64,000 nt of DNA, from contig CAMXCT020002738.1 of the NCBI GenBank assembly GCA_947184155.2, positions 24,470 to 88,469 on the forward strand, in the 5' to 3' direction. This DNA is from Cladocopium goreaui. Its lineage: Eukaryota > Sar > Dinophyceae > Suessiales > Symbiodiniaceae. Below the pieces are notes generated by a model. That model searched no databases. It saw nothing but the letters and a program-made list of their open reading frames with translations, and was not told where the DNA came from. The translations under genes were made by a program, and so were the position numbers. Positions 40,001-49,474 of the stretch are shown here, piece after piece. How positions within the stretch are numbered: the first letter of the stretch is position 1; each line of letters starts with the position of its first letter.

Positions 40001-40238
40001 TGTTGAAAAACTTTGCCTTTTATCTTCAGCAGTCCATGCACACCTAGACGTTTCACACATCCCGGGATATGCCAATGAGTTGGCCGACATGATTTCCAGA
40101 ATGAACCTGGAGGAGCCATTACCTCCCATCCTTCAAGCATCCGACCGCATCCGAATTTCGTTAGATCAAATTTGGCACCCGACCAAAGCAGTTTCGATTT
40201 TCCCAAAGGGATCAACTGTTTCCTGGCCACTTCCGTAA
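37086..40238 (+). CDS. pol: Element C methyltransferase-RT-RNase H polyprotein
   Basis: The frame is open from 36987; the first ATG is 37086, about 1050 aa. FLDICSGADCPLSTAV (about 37280) is methyltransferase motif I, AAASPSCTEYS the motif IV position, and VEQPSGAMSW the motif VI position. RT has GLDVRAAHKL, CPFGARFSAWWW and FLFVDDYLLV. RNase H has AADACAD, SSYETLAQ, SDNTAAES and ELADMISRM. The domain order equals element D, but sequence is distant and the catalytic FVDD differs from FFDD. There is no stop or shift. The spacing from Gag is 135 bp, so internal initiation or trans-splicing is needed. Confidence 0.87.
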   Translation: MQANSASPGATPQQDAMVEEITSMDTGGITMDPQHTQISTTTIPSALYNVSQDLLTPWSCTGTKIFLDICSGADCPLSTAVRAMGLPALSIDILPDSRMDLLHDQFYEQLLRLSGSGVIGYAAASPSCTEYSLLKLRPGGPRAIRTPDMMQGIPDLSPAEQQRLQDSATLLDRSVNSVQCTYVAGGHGHVEQPSGAMSWREPSTQNWIQLANCCLILLAACAFDWDIRKTWLFASSFAPLSAIAAVCTHVQGTHKSIAGTKDEHGIYLSRRSAAYPTKLATAFAQKISVLLSPLKDDISWDSAFSLFPHKDWFQDPKSFVDGGGLQSSPDWSRPPADKENIFRSVRDFWIPKILQHDLHKFIVGHFQRQQVDPPFSEDLVQQFRASLDKLLPLDKPLDWQVRADQPLCLHALQAISHHMNDPDRNLFPALIEGVSTGFQDNIAPSNVFAAKPPTEDPARPELSVHWTNWQTAESQPELTDELVQEEIDKGWLICFPGSLEDAKREYPLGVAVGKLSIATSDTRPPRLVVDFTVSGTNHNCDIPEHQQLPSAKDVVRSFPLRGHNEELGAMGLDVRAAHKLCVLHHRHRGLVGFSFKGRLYFYKVCPFGARFSAWWWARLGSFFTRLLHQFIYTAHALFLFVDDYLLVQRLDILPITAALVALLVQAFRLPISWRKAELHKEVNWIGWTFNFSIGQVKLQQSKREKLERLIRELLIHPKTSKKTIEKFIGLALWITQLFPLMRAFLHHLYTDLYKAPGTSYSIDPGFWLTTLSCLSPDLQFTSRPIGTAIPEGGKLLSVRHQPVATLEDVRNCRLSEKRIWVRIMDPLSNKRSISKDSQRILNMFSTWLQYSNPIISMNPKLPWAGEAAADACADKDHCQIGGFLRFANGDLRWFSEKWIASDFHQLEIPVSSDMQKDISSYETLAQICLLYSLCSLLPSQRFALTLKSVSDNTAAESTSNSLFTTKAPLCFFVEKLCLLSSAVHAHLDVSHIPGYANELADMISRMNLEEPLPPILQASDRIRISLDQIWHPTKAVSIFPKGSTVSWPLP

Positions 40239-40327
40239 CCTCATGTTTCCATTGCCAGTCCCTACCTCACACTTTTATAAGAGGGGGTTGTTGGGGCATT
40301 CAGTAAGTCCTGGTTGATAGAAATATT

Positions 40328-40570
40328 TGGGTGAAATGCAACCATCAACCATGACATGCTGCTGATGTGGCACAGCCACGTATCCAACTGGCAATGGAAA
40401 AAGGGGAGATGCGCGATTCGATCAGAGATTCATCACTCCGTTTTTCCCATCGATGTTTTTATGTTAGTTTTTGTATTGGTTATTTTATTGTTGATTTTGG
40501 TTCTTTTTATGTTTGGGGTGATTGGCTCGAGCTTCTAGGGTGTAGCTAATGAATGCTTACTTGTTAGAAC
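40328..40570 (+). repeat. Element C repeat B1
   Basis: 243 bp, identical to 41216-41458 as far as I can see. It ends GAATGCTTACTTGTTAGAAC. A 60-codon frame inside is repeated in B2 and is not called. Confidence 0.92.
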
Positions 40571-40645
40571 TCTTAATGTACTTGTTTCATTAGTGTTTTA
40601 ATCAATGTAATGCTTCATTACATTTTGGCTCAAGTAAGCATTCAT
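40549..40645. promoter_or_regulatory. Inverted repeat and hairpin at the B1/A2 junction of element C
   Basis: A perfect 15-bp inverted repeat, ATGAATGCTTACTTG (40549-40563) and CAAGTAAGCATTCAT (40631-40645), spans the junction. A 9-bp hairpin AATGTAATG-CTT-CATTACATT lies at 40604-40624, off-centre by 17 bp, so the layout is related to but not the same as in A, B and D. Confidence 0.7.
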
Positions 40646-40658
40646 CTAATTTCAAACA
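40571..40658 (+). repeat. Element C repeat A2 and spacer
   Basis: 88-bp copy of A1. The 557-bp spacer 40659-41215 starts CCCACCCTCCC and has no good ORF. An A-rich run lies near 41144. Confidence 0.9.
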
Positions 40659-41215
40659 CCCACCCTCCCTCACCTGATTCTAAATGTTAATTCCTTTTCG
40701 TCCATGCGCTGTGTTCCGGTTGTTTCTCAATATCCAGGTGGGGGAATCATAGTAAGTCAGGGATCACGCACTCATTTCTCATGCTACTTGGTTTCTCAGT
40801 TGTCCTTTGGTATGTTCCCAATCGGTTTACTGTTTTATCGCTGTGGGTTTCCCTTTTTCATTCGTTTGGAACGTGACTCACGAGTGCTGTTCCCTTGCGT
40901 GCGATTTCCCAATTTCATCCGCTGCGCGACGAACCAACGCATCCGATTTTTTTCCAATGGGCATCCGATCCAGCATGATCATTTCGTACGTGGCAAGACT
41001 CCGGCCACTCACCCAGCAAACATCCGATTGCAATTCCTGGACAACCTGTCCTTTCAGCATCCGTTGCGTTTTGCATAAGCTAAGACATCCATGTGGACCA
41101 CATTTAATCATTTACTATGGTCCTATCATTTCTGGGCTGTTAAGAAAAAAAAAGAAATCCACATGGATTTGACGTCTAGCCTGAAGGGCTTAACTCTCAA
41201 CCTCTCTGCATGGGA

Positions 41216-41458
41216 TGGGTGAAATGCAACCATCAACCATGACATGCTGCTGATGTGGCACAGCCACGTATCCAACTGGCAATGGAAAAAGGGGAGATGC
41301 GCGATTCGATCAGAGATTCATCACTCCGTTTTTCCCATCGATGTTTTTATGTTAGTTTTTGTATTGGTTATTTTATTGTTGATTTTGGTTCTTTTTATGT
41401 TTGGGGTGATTGGCTCGAGCTTCTAGGGTGTAGCTAATGAATGCTTACTTGTTAGAAC
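41216..41458 (+). repeat. Element C repeat B2 (3' end)
   Basis: 243-bp copy of B1. It ends TTAGAAC before copia-1 sequence AGGAGGAGTT. Confidence 0.92.
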
Positions 41459-42554
41459 AGGAGGAGTTCTGACTTTTCAGGGATGTACGTTGAAAACGTT
41501 GTCCAGGCATCAAGCTCTGGTATCACTGAGCTCTATGGAGAGCGAGCTGCACGCGCTACAGAGTGTGAGTCAGGAGATGGTATCTATGGGAAAGATGCTT
41601 GGGAGAATTCTGTTTTCCTTCAAGGAACTTGAATCCAGTGAAATTCCAGGAGTCTTGAGGACCGACTCCGAGTCGTCTATCAAACTGCTGAAAGGTTTGG
41701 ATCTACCACGAAAATCTCGACACCTTGAGATTCGGATTGAATGGCTTCGAGAGAGAGTGGAACTTGGAAAGTTGAAAATCCACTATGAGAAAGGGTCTAG
41801 TAATCCAGCTGACGCTTTGACAAAATGCCTGGGGAGTTCAATCTTTGGGATACACAGAGCTGCAATGGGTTTCGAGGTCCTGGACGCTCCTCTGGGAGCC
41901 ATCATGGCCATTTCGACTGGTTATGTCTTCATTGAAGTATGTTGCAAACCGGATTCAAGCATTTCCAAGGTAGCTCGAAGGTTTGGTTTTCTGTACATTG
42001 GTATTGTTGAGAATATGGAGAAGAAAACTGTTTTTGAGCGGGTGGTTGATACTTTGAAGGATTTGGGAAAATCAAAGGTTTTTGTCCATGTTTCATCACC
42101 ATGTTCTTCGGGATCTCCATTGAGGAACTTCAAGAGTGACAACACGACCACTGAAGCGGATGTGATTTGGTTTGATGTTATTCCTCATGTTGGCAAGTAC
42201 ATGAAGTTGGGTAAATATTCATCTTTTGAGTTGCCATGGCGGAATGCAATCTGGAGTCATACCATGACCACGAAGATTTTAGCTCAGGCTGAACACAAAC
42301 ATGTTGCAGCTGTGCACTTGTGCACAACAGGTTCAAAGACTAAGGACGGTGAGCCGGTTGGCAAGGTGTTGAAGTTCGCCAGTAACAGCAAGTTGATGGT
42401 TGGCCGATTAGCCAAGGATTTTGGTCAGTGTCACTGCACTCAGAAGCATGCTGGTTTGACAAGTGTGGATTGGTCTGAAACTGCCTTCTACAATGAGAAT
42501 CTAGCTGTTTCGATTGTTCGTGGTGCTTTGGACGCATTGAGAAATGATGGATAG
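41459..42554 (+). pseudogene. pol: Copia-1 Pol, part 3: RNase H end and methyltransferase-like tail
   Basis: Resumes with GGVLTFQGCTLKTLSRHQ, then the RNase H Glu region (LSSMESELHAL), Asp (RTDSESSIKLL) and the RHLEIRIEWLRE end. After about 41880, where copia Pol normally stops, about 220 residues follow. FIEVCCKPDSSISKVARRFG resembles methyltransferase motif I, VHVSSPCSSGSP resembles motif IV with a Cys, FELPWRNAIWSH lies at the motif VI position, and CHCTQKHAGL ends it. The order and spacing match the methyltransferase of element D (FLEVFAGTSS, HFAPPCGTCS, MENPTNSLFW, CSGDHPHKPW). Called a pseudogene because pol is broken elsewhere. Confidence 0.8.
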
Positions 42555-43015
42555 TTTTTGTTGTTGCTGTTGTGAATTGGTGATGACAGGAATCTTGATT
42601 CGATTTTGTTTTCGAACTTGAGCTGACGAAATAAAGTTTGATCTGAAACGATCGTGCACTGAAACTGTGAAACTGATCTCAATGCGAAGCATGGACATGT
42701 TTTGGACTTGATGCAAACTGTTTTGAACTTGTCTGAAACTGACTGGACTTGACGTGCGTTGCAGTCTGAAAGGTTTAAGATCTTTGACTGGCACATGTAT
42801 AGTTTGAGGTATGTGTATCTGGTATGTGGGCGGGCCTTGAAGGTCTGTGTGGGTGCCAGGTAGGCGGGTCTCGTCCTTTCTTACGTTTCTCAGACCTTGC
42901 TCTGGTAGCTACTGTGGAGATCTGTTTGGATTCTTGGCTTAGGCTTTGTGTTGTTTCGGATTCTGAGTAGCGCCTGAGTAAGATTTGTGTTTTACACTCA
43001 TCTCTTGCTGAAGCC
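42555..43015. other. Untranslated stretch of copia-1 after pol
   Basis: 461 bp between pol and the 3' ORF with several CTGAAACTG-like short repeats (42650-42750). No other feature is visible. Confidence 0.4.
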
Positions 43016-43544
43016 ATGGCTGTGTCTAAGAATGCAGCTGGATATAGTGGTTTGACAGAAGATGAGGAGAAGCAGTTGAAAGCACTGTTGAATAAGGCTC
43101 AGCAGGCTCCGAAGGCGTCTGGTGGATCAGCAATGACTGATGCTTCCAAGCGTTTGAGGGGAGAGAGTGATTCGGACTTTGAAGCAGTTGGATCTCCAAC
43201 TACTCCAAGTGAGCTCTTCCGAAGTGAAGATCGCAAGGAGGTTCCATTGCCAAAGAATTGCACTCTGAAGGAGTGGTCTCACACGGTGTGCCAGCTTCCG
43301 AAAGTCAATGGTGAGCCGAAGTGGAACGGAAAGACTTATTCTGAACTGCTTAGAATATAGGATGGCTATTGACGGTGACATTGAGCTGGACAAGTATCTG
43401 GGATTCATTTTCAAGAAGTATCATGGGTCCTATGATGGAACTCACAAGTCTCAAGCCGTGGACTTGGCTGGGTTTCTTCTCTATATGGAGTTTGATCCTG
43501 AGAGAGAGCCAGCTGGTTCTTGGAAGAGAGTGATTAAGCCGTGA
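43016..43544 (+). pseudogene. Extra 3' ORF of copia-1, frameshifted
   Basis: ATG 43016 reads MAVSKNAAGYSGLTEDEEKQ... to about 43350, where one base shift leads into the frame ending at 43544 (...GFIFKKYHGSYDGTHKSQAV...). Together about 175 aa, lysine- and serine-rich, then a compact domain. It lies in sense orientation between pol and the 3' LTR, where some plant and protist copia elements carry an extra ORF. It has no signal peptide or membrane segment, so it is not envelope-like. Function unknown. Confidence 0.55.
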
Positions 43545-43829
43545 TCTCAATGTGACTCCGGTCATCAATACATTGGCTTTGCGATTCTGACTGTCCTGGA
43601 AGGGGCCGAATTTATTGGAAGAGTCTGTGTATTGCGACATGGAAATCTGGCTTTGGTTGCAATTTCTGTTAGACACTACATGTCGATTTGGGTTTTTGCA
43701 GTCTAGCTGGAAGAGAAGGTGATCATTGTGGCCCCGGCCATCAATCTTTGATACAGGAGACTTCCTTTCTGTTAGACACTGAAGACTTTCGAGTGGGATG
43801 TGTCGCTTTGGGTTTGGAAGCAGCACGCC

Positions 43830-43838
43830 GAAAGGGGG
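43830..43838 (+). other. Polypurine tract of copia-1
   Basis: GAAAGGGGG immediately precedes the 3' LTR, the expected place for the plus-strand primer. Confidence 0.75.
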
Positions 43839-44827
43839 TGTGAATATATGGTATTAGACCGTCGTGCTTCTTCACGATGTATGCTGGGATTAGACGATTA
43901 GACTGTTATGCACCTCTATTTGGTACAATGGTTCATTGGATGCTACTTCTATGATAGTGCATTTGACTTCGGTATTCATTGAGATTCTGCACTTTTGATG
44001 AGCTGAGAATGTTCTAGAATGGACGGTATTTCATTGGATGCTATTTCGGTGACATTGCGTTTTGACCACTGTCTTCGCTGGAATTTGCGTTTTCGATGAG
44101 ACGAGAGTGTTTTCGAGCTTTAGGGATTTAGCCGATTTGACCACAGTTTGCTTGGAACGGTTTTGGAAACATTTCAACATTTTCGGAAACGTTCGGAACA
44201 TTTGAGAAGTATTTCAAACATTTTTGGACCGTTTGGAGATGATTTGACATCACGAAGTTGTTAGTCAAATCATGCTGTAAAGGTTTCTCTGAATATCATC
44301 ATTGGATGATATGGAAACGGCAAGTTTTGGTGCAACCAGTTTTGTCGATGTTGTTAGCCAACAACATCGCCTGTGGTGCTAAGGTGCTATGGGTGGTTGA
44401 TTCTTTATTATCCCGTTTGGGGTTTCTCCTCGATGATGACAAAACACCCCGGCGTTATGCCACTGTCGGCAGGTGAAAAGGGGTAAGTCTGAGGGGAGAA
44501 ACCACAAACTTTGGTTTGTTGGTTTCTTGCCTCTGGTTTGTGTTTGGATTGGTTAAATCAACCACTTATGGTACTAACTAGCTACCCGATAGGTCGGAAT
44601 CGTTGATTGTTGCGTAGGATGTTGTCTGAAACAACTTTTGATCTGGAATCCGCAGTTGGTACAGCAGTCTTTTGGTTTTGAGAAGTCCGTGTGACTTTGT
44701 GTTGCTCAACCAGAGAGTGGCTCGAGTAACAAGAGAATTTAAGACACCTTGTTTTACCTGTTTGTTGACGGCGCGAAAAGGATTTGGAACTCGCTGAGCT
44801 GAGTTGAGGGTTCTTAAGATTTTTACA
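43839..44827 (+). repeat. 3' LTR of copia-1
   Basis: 989-bp copy of 1150-2134. It is followed by the CTCCT target duplication at 44828-44832. Confidence 0.93.
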
Positions 44828-44832
44828 CTCCT

Positions 44833-46150
44833 AATGCCTGCCAGGCACGTACTCGAAACCAGATCACCTCTCCTTCATGCTACTGAAGGACTACTGGTTC
44901 AAAGAGCTCTACCTAGGTCTTAAGGTTGCCGCGTCGCTAGACAGAACCGAATCATTCGTCAAAACAATAGAGGATCAAGTGCGATGCATCACTGCAGAGT
45001 TTAAACAAACTGGTGTCAATGTAGCGTGGAATGTTAGCTACATCAATGTGTTCATTCCAGCCTGGATGGTTCCGCCAGTGTACCACAGCCTTCGCCGTGA
45101 GGAAATCAAATGCGGCAACTCCAGGACGGCCATGGGGGTCAAATCCTTACGCCCAACATGGTTTGAAGATGAGACCGTAGCCAAAACTAGGCCCGATAGA
45201 TGTGCCTCTCCTCGGCACAGTCATTGAGCAGAACGGAGACGGATGCCTGGAAGACTCGCTAATGCCTGGATGGCCACTACATTTGGACGGAGCTGTCAAA
45301 CAAAGATGTCTGTCTCCACCGTGCCACAACTTTAAGTGAACTCGACGAGCTTCTCCAACCCATGACATGAAACGAAATCTTGTCGAGCTGAACTACGAGG
45401 CTGCCCAATGGAAGCACAAGGCAGTCTGGACTGGAGGTACATGGAAGCCAAGAGAAGACATGATCCAGCTGTGGGACGATCACGAAATCGACATTACAAG
45501 GAGAACGTCCAAACTCCTATGAGGTCACGACAGACGATATCCACAGAGCAGCGAGTGCTGCAGCCAGGAAACCTTCGGCCCGTCTGCCCGACAGCAAGTT
45601 CCTTCGAACATTAGGCACGGAAGATGTTTATACTGCACCTCCTCAGACAAGCGCATAGTCACTAAGGGCAGCAGAAGAATGGGAGAGATGTATTTGCGAA
45701 AACCAAGCCTTTTCCATCTTGCATCAAGCTCAAGAAGGCCGACCAGAACTCATCAAAACAGATGGTGGAGAAATGCTGGTGTCAATCGTCCTGGACCGAC
45801 CGCTTGATGAAGCCAAGGCACTAGTGGAAGACCCGGACAGACTCATCTCGGAAATTACGGCAATACTTGAAAGCAAACAAGGCCATCCATTGCTTAACCA
45901 AATGGTAAATCCAGATGTAAGAGATGATATGCCCATAGCAGACTTCACCGCAGCCTCTTCATCGAGGGGATTCGGCCCCCACGAAGACCCGCACAAGCAG
46001 AAGTACCACAAGATCGGTTTCAGTAGCGTAATGCTTGCAGCGGCGATTACCAACGTGGGAGACCCACGACTGGTAATACCCGTACATATAGCCCATGCTC
46101 CCTGGTTGGTTAAGTTCTTAAGTGTGACATTAGAGACCCATGGCTGGTTT
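44833..46150 (+). other. Host flank right of copia-1 with weak ORFs
   Basis: Two protein-like frames: 44877-45227 (MLLKDYWFKELYLGLKVAAS..., continuing from an open upstream stretch) and about 45719-46140 (...DGGEMLVSIVLDRPLDEAKAL...). Codon-like composition and moderate complexity suggest exons or an old pseudogene, but no family is recognised. The joined pre-insertion site would place 44833 after 1149, yet no frame runs through that junction. Confidence 0.3.
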
Positions 46151-46154
46151 ATCT

Positions 46155-46209
46155 CCCCCCCACTCCCCCCCCCCCCTCTCCCCCCCCCCCCCCCCCCCCC
46201 CAAAAAAAA
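46155..46209. repeat. Poly-C tract followed by A-run
   Basis: A nearly pure C tract (46155-46201, broken by a few A and T) ends in eight A. GAGACCCAYGRCTGGT-like sequence occurs at about 46060, 46133 and 46224 around it. Length is probably unstable and may be an assembly weak point. Confidence 0.9.
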
Positions 46210-47509
46210 TCAAGGCCAACATGGGAGACCCAGGGCTGGTCTATTGTACTGTGCAAACGCGAGCTACGCTCAAGATGGCTTCCCCCCTCGTCCCTCTGTT
46301 GGTTCTGTTGTGTTCTTGTTTTTCTGTTGGGGGTGGGGGTCCTCCTTTGTTTCTGGGTGTGATGGTAGTGGACTAGGGCGATGTCAAAGTACATCTCGCC
46401 ATGGCACCTGTCGCTGTTATGCTCAATCTGCGCGCTGATGCACTGACAGCAGCTCAGAGCAGCCCACAGCCTGTCACCAACTGGTGCTACAGCTGTCCAA
46501 CTGACACAGCCCGCCCCTGCCGACATATCCGACATGGAACAAGCTGCGCTTCACCGCATGGCCAAATTGCCCAGCTGACATTGTGTCAAGTTACAGGTGA
46601 AGAAATTGAGACTGCCACCAAACTTTTAGAAAAAGCGTGCCATAAGCTCCGGGGCAGCCCAGAAGATCCGCCCCAGCGGATCACTGACCTTGACAATGCA
46701 ACGCGCCAACTGCATCAACTTAGTTGCATTCCAAGCTATGAAGTCAGTGAAGCACAGAAAACTCTGTTGTTACTGCCCCGTACCGAAAAAGGATCTTGCA
46801 CTTCTTCGGAAGAGCACTACGCCAACCCACCGGACCCTACTCACCACGATGTCCTTCATGAGCACTAGGAATCCTCTTCGATGCTGAAGATAGACAAAGC
46901 ACACCTGAGAGGAATCTGAGTGGCCTCTGAGCGCCGGTATGGTTCTGTCGTTTCACCTTAGATCCGTTTTCACACCACGTTTCAGTATGTCCGATTTCAA
47001 CTTTCCATTTGCCACATGGCAGTGTCATTGCTGGCTTTTGGATAGTGTCCGAGTATCTGTGAGAATGTTGCCCGTGCGGCTTGCACTCTGTGATCTCGAG
47101 GCTCGTGGCTGGGGGGAGCCTTGGTTTCCGCATTGTGCCTTTGTTGCTTCCTGGCTCACAGAGTATTGTATGGCATTTCTGTGGTGTTGTTTGTTCGCTC
47201 TTGTTCTCCTTTGCCATACCAATCCCTGAAGTGATACAATGTTATCATCTCTTCTGGTACGTTTCAGATGCCTGTGAACTGATTAGCTGATCACCGGCCG
47301 TGCTGGTTTTTGGTGTGTTTTTTGGGTGTTTGTGTGTGTTTTTTGTTGTTTTTGGTTTTTGTTGTTTGCTTTTTTGTTTTGCACGGTGACAGCTCAATGG
47401 ATTATGTATCGATCCAACTCAGTTCTCTTTTGTATGCACATTCTCGTCATGACTGATGTTGCCACTGCATTAATTCGGTGAATTTGCTAAATGCAATTGT
47501 CTTTCCGGC
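46210..47509. other. Unassigned region
   Basis: No convincing gene. A 155-codon frame at 46401-46868 has Cys- and Pro-rich sequence of no known family. A T/G-rich tract (TGTTTTTTGTTG-like) covers about 47307-47377. Confidence 0.35.
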
Positions 47510-48283
47510 TTGATAAACGACCTGGCGAGAGCCATCTGGCGTTGGACGGAAAAAAAAGCTCCGATTCAATGTGTTCACATGCACATGCGAAAACTGTCCC
47601 CTGCATCCCAACTGTGGGGACGTGCAGGGCGACTTGCGTTAGCTGATTTGAGAGAAGCCGCCCTGCACAGGTCTGGATCCTTTCTTGTCACCTCGGAAGC
47701 TCGAAAAGCATTGATGGTTATGTTGGACAGATTCACGACTGGAAAGCCCCGAGAGATCAGGGCATCGATGCCCTGCAAGCCTCACATGTTGTTTACAGAT
47801 GGAACGCTGGAACACGACAAAGATGGCAAGCCTGAAGCCACGATCGGAGGAGTTTTGGTGCGTAGAGATGAGATCATATTTTGCTTTGGATGCGTTGTCC
47901 CTGGATCCTTGATGAAGGCATGGCAGGCTGGAGGCAGGACTCATGTCATAGGCAGGACTCATGTCATGGCTTGAATAAATGGAAAAACCTTCTGCAATGA
48001 CCGTGTAATTTATTTTGTTCACTGACTCTTGGCCTGCATACGATGTGATAGTGAAAGAGACTTCAAGCGTCAAAGAATGGCGCGACGTTGTGCCTGCTTT
48101 GGAGACCATTGACGAAAGCGACCCTATGCATTTGTGGACGTCCAGAGTCCCTTCCTCTTCGAACCCTGCAGATCCTCCCAGCGGAGGAAGTATCTCGGAG
48201 ATTGCTTTTCTTGAAAAGATAAATGTGATTGACCCTGAGTGCCCTATATCAAAGACACGAATGAAATCCTACGACATGATGTG
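47510..48283 (+). pseudogene. Element E: decayed RT end and RNase H of a YR-type element
   Basis: 47580-47935 reads SQLWGRAGRLALADLRE ... LFTDGTLEHDKDG ... ATIGGVLVRRDE, the RT-to-RNase H region with the first catalytic Asp. After a break, with a small tandem duplication of GGCAGGACTCATGTCAT near 47935-47970, the end of RNase H follows: SWPAYDVIVKE ... HLWTSRVPSSSNPADPPSGG. The middle with the Glu motif is missing. Terminal repeats follow directly, so this is the 3' part of an element whose 5' half is not recognisable. Confidence 0.7.
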
Positions 48284-48299
48284 AGCTGAAGCGGACGAG

Positions 48300-48647
48300 G
48301 GGATACGAAGTAACAGGTGTGAAACATATGTGAAACCAATGTGAACTTTGTCAACATGACAAAGATGTGAAGCACAATCATATGTATGATGTGCAGCAGG
48401 TGCAACCTTCGGATTACCCCTCGACTGCCACAGCGGAAAACACATGCTTTTGCGAATCGTTCCGGCAAGTTTCATTTCGACGTTTTTCATTTTTACATGT
48501 CTGTGCATTGCCGAGAGGGAGAGAGTGAGTGTCGTAGTTGTAGGGTCTATGATGTTTTGGGTTTTTATGTTTTATGTGTACTTTATATAGATATGAGTTT
48601 ATACGCGTAGGTCGCGCGCGATGTTAGAGGGTCACCCATATAGCTAT
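48300..48647 (+). repeat. Element E repeat B1
   Basis: 348 bp repeated at 49119-49466 with few differences. It begins GGGATACGAAGTAACAGG and ends CATATAGCTAT. Confidence 0.88.
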
Positions 48648-48684
48648 AAGGTTGCATTTAGCTTGCTAAAAGCGGTTTATAGCT
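48642..48684. promoter_or_regulatory. Concentric palindrome at the B1/A2 junction of element E
   Basis: Outer arms AGCTATAA (48642-48649) and TTATAGCT (48677-48684). Inner hairpin TTTAGC-TT-GCTAAA (48657-48670). Centres agree to half a base. The size and spacing match the palindromes of elements A, B and D, although the sequence is unrelated. Confidence 0.7.
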
Positions 48685-49118
48685 TAGAGTGAAAGTGAAC
48701 GATGTGAACGCCCTCCAACAACCAAAAAAATGACGAATGATTTTTGAAACAAGGAATGTTTTCAGCCGTGCACTCCATGAGCGACCATGCAATTGTTGCA
48801 ACATGAGATCTTTTTGGAATTCCTGGAATTCCGTTGTCGGTTTTATGTTTGGTTTGGTTTCAGGTTTGCTGCAACATGTGTTGCCAAAAACAGAACATGC
48901 ATGCATTCCGTGAAACAAACGCGCATGTCACGACACACGACGTGTTGAGGTTTCACTACGTTTCATGTCATGTTCCAATCTTATGATGTTGAGGCATGCA
49001 TTTAATTTATATGTCACCGCGCCGCCTCAAAGTAAATGGAGGGTGGGCGGGTGTGCCCATTGAAAATTTTGTGTTTGCCCCTCCCTCGTTTCTCGTTTCC
49101 TTACCCTCTGCAAACACA
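48648..49118 (+). repeat. Element E A2 repeat plus spacer
   Basis: Lies between B1 and B2, as A2 plus spacer does in the other elements. No A1 partner occurs in the window, so the A2/spacer border cannot be set. Pyrimidine-rich sequence (CCCCTCCCTCGTTTCTCG, about 49078) precedes B2. Confidence 0.55.
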
Positions 49119-49466
49119 GGGATACGAAGTAACAGGTGTGAAACTTATGTGAAACCAATGTGAACTTTGTCAACATGACAAAGATGTGAAGCACAATCAT
49201 ATGTATGATGTGCAGCAGGTGCAACCTTCGGATTACCCCTCGACTGCCAAAGCGGAAAACAAATGCTTTTGCGAATCGTTCCGGCAAGTTTCATTTCGAC
49301 GTTTTTCATTTTTACATGTCTGTGCATTGCCGAGAGGGAGAGAGTGAGTGTCGTTGTTGTAGGGTCTTTGATGTTTTGGGTCTATATGTTTTATGTTTAC
49401 TTTATATAGATATGAGTTTATATGCGTAGGTCGCGCGCGATGTTGGAGGGTCACCCATATAGCTAT
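49119..49466 (+). repeat. Element E repeat B2 (3' end)
   Basis: 348-bp copy of B1, ending ATATAGCTAT at 49466, after which sequence changes to flank. Confidence 0.85.
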
Positions 49467-49474
49467 CATGACCC

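Larger units (their letters stand above)
23664..41458 (+). mobile_element. Element C: second family of YR retroelement
   Basis: Repeats: A1 23664-23751 and A2 40571-40658 (88 bp, identical), B1 40328-40570 and B2 41216-41458 (243 bp, apparently identical), with a 557-bp spacer (40659-41215). It encodes YR, Gag and methyltransferase/RT/RNase H. Element D interrupts the YR. Without D it is about 8.9 kb. Identical repeats suggest a recent insertion. Its RT and termini differ clearly from A and D: it ends TTAGAAC rather than AATAAG and lies after a C in the target. Confidence 0.92.
1150..44827 (+). mobile_element. Copia-1: Ty1/copia LTR retrotransposon split by nested insertions
   Basis: Two direct LTRs, 1150-2134 and 43839-44827, both begin TGTGAATATATGG and end TTTTTACA. 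They are bounded by the 5-bp target duplication CTCCT (1145-1149 and 44828-44832). Between them lie a primer binding site, gag with zinc knuckles, protease, integrase, RT and RNase H in copia order, a methyltransferase-like tail, an extra 3' ORF and a polypurine tract. Elements A (8034-23508) and C (23664-41458) interrupt pol. Without them the element is about 10.4 kb. Gag and the start of pol carry several frameshifts, and the LTRs differ by small indels and substitutions, so this copy is old and inactive. Confidence 0.95.

Noticed and set aside
40356..40538. 60-codon hydrophobic ORFs in B1 and B2 of element C
   Set aside because: Explained by the duplicated repeat; no independent support.
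46149..46535. Glycine-rich and proline-rich ORFs across the poly-C tract
   Set aside because: They are translations of a homopolymer.
48386..48610. 74-codon ORF repeated at 49205-49429
   Set aside because: Lies in the B repeats of element E.
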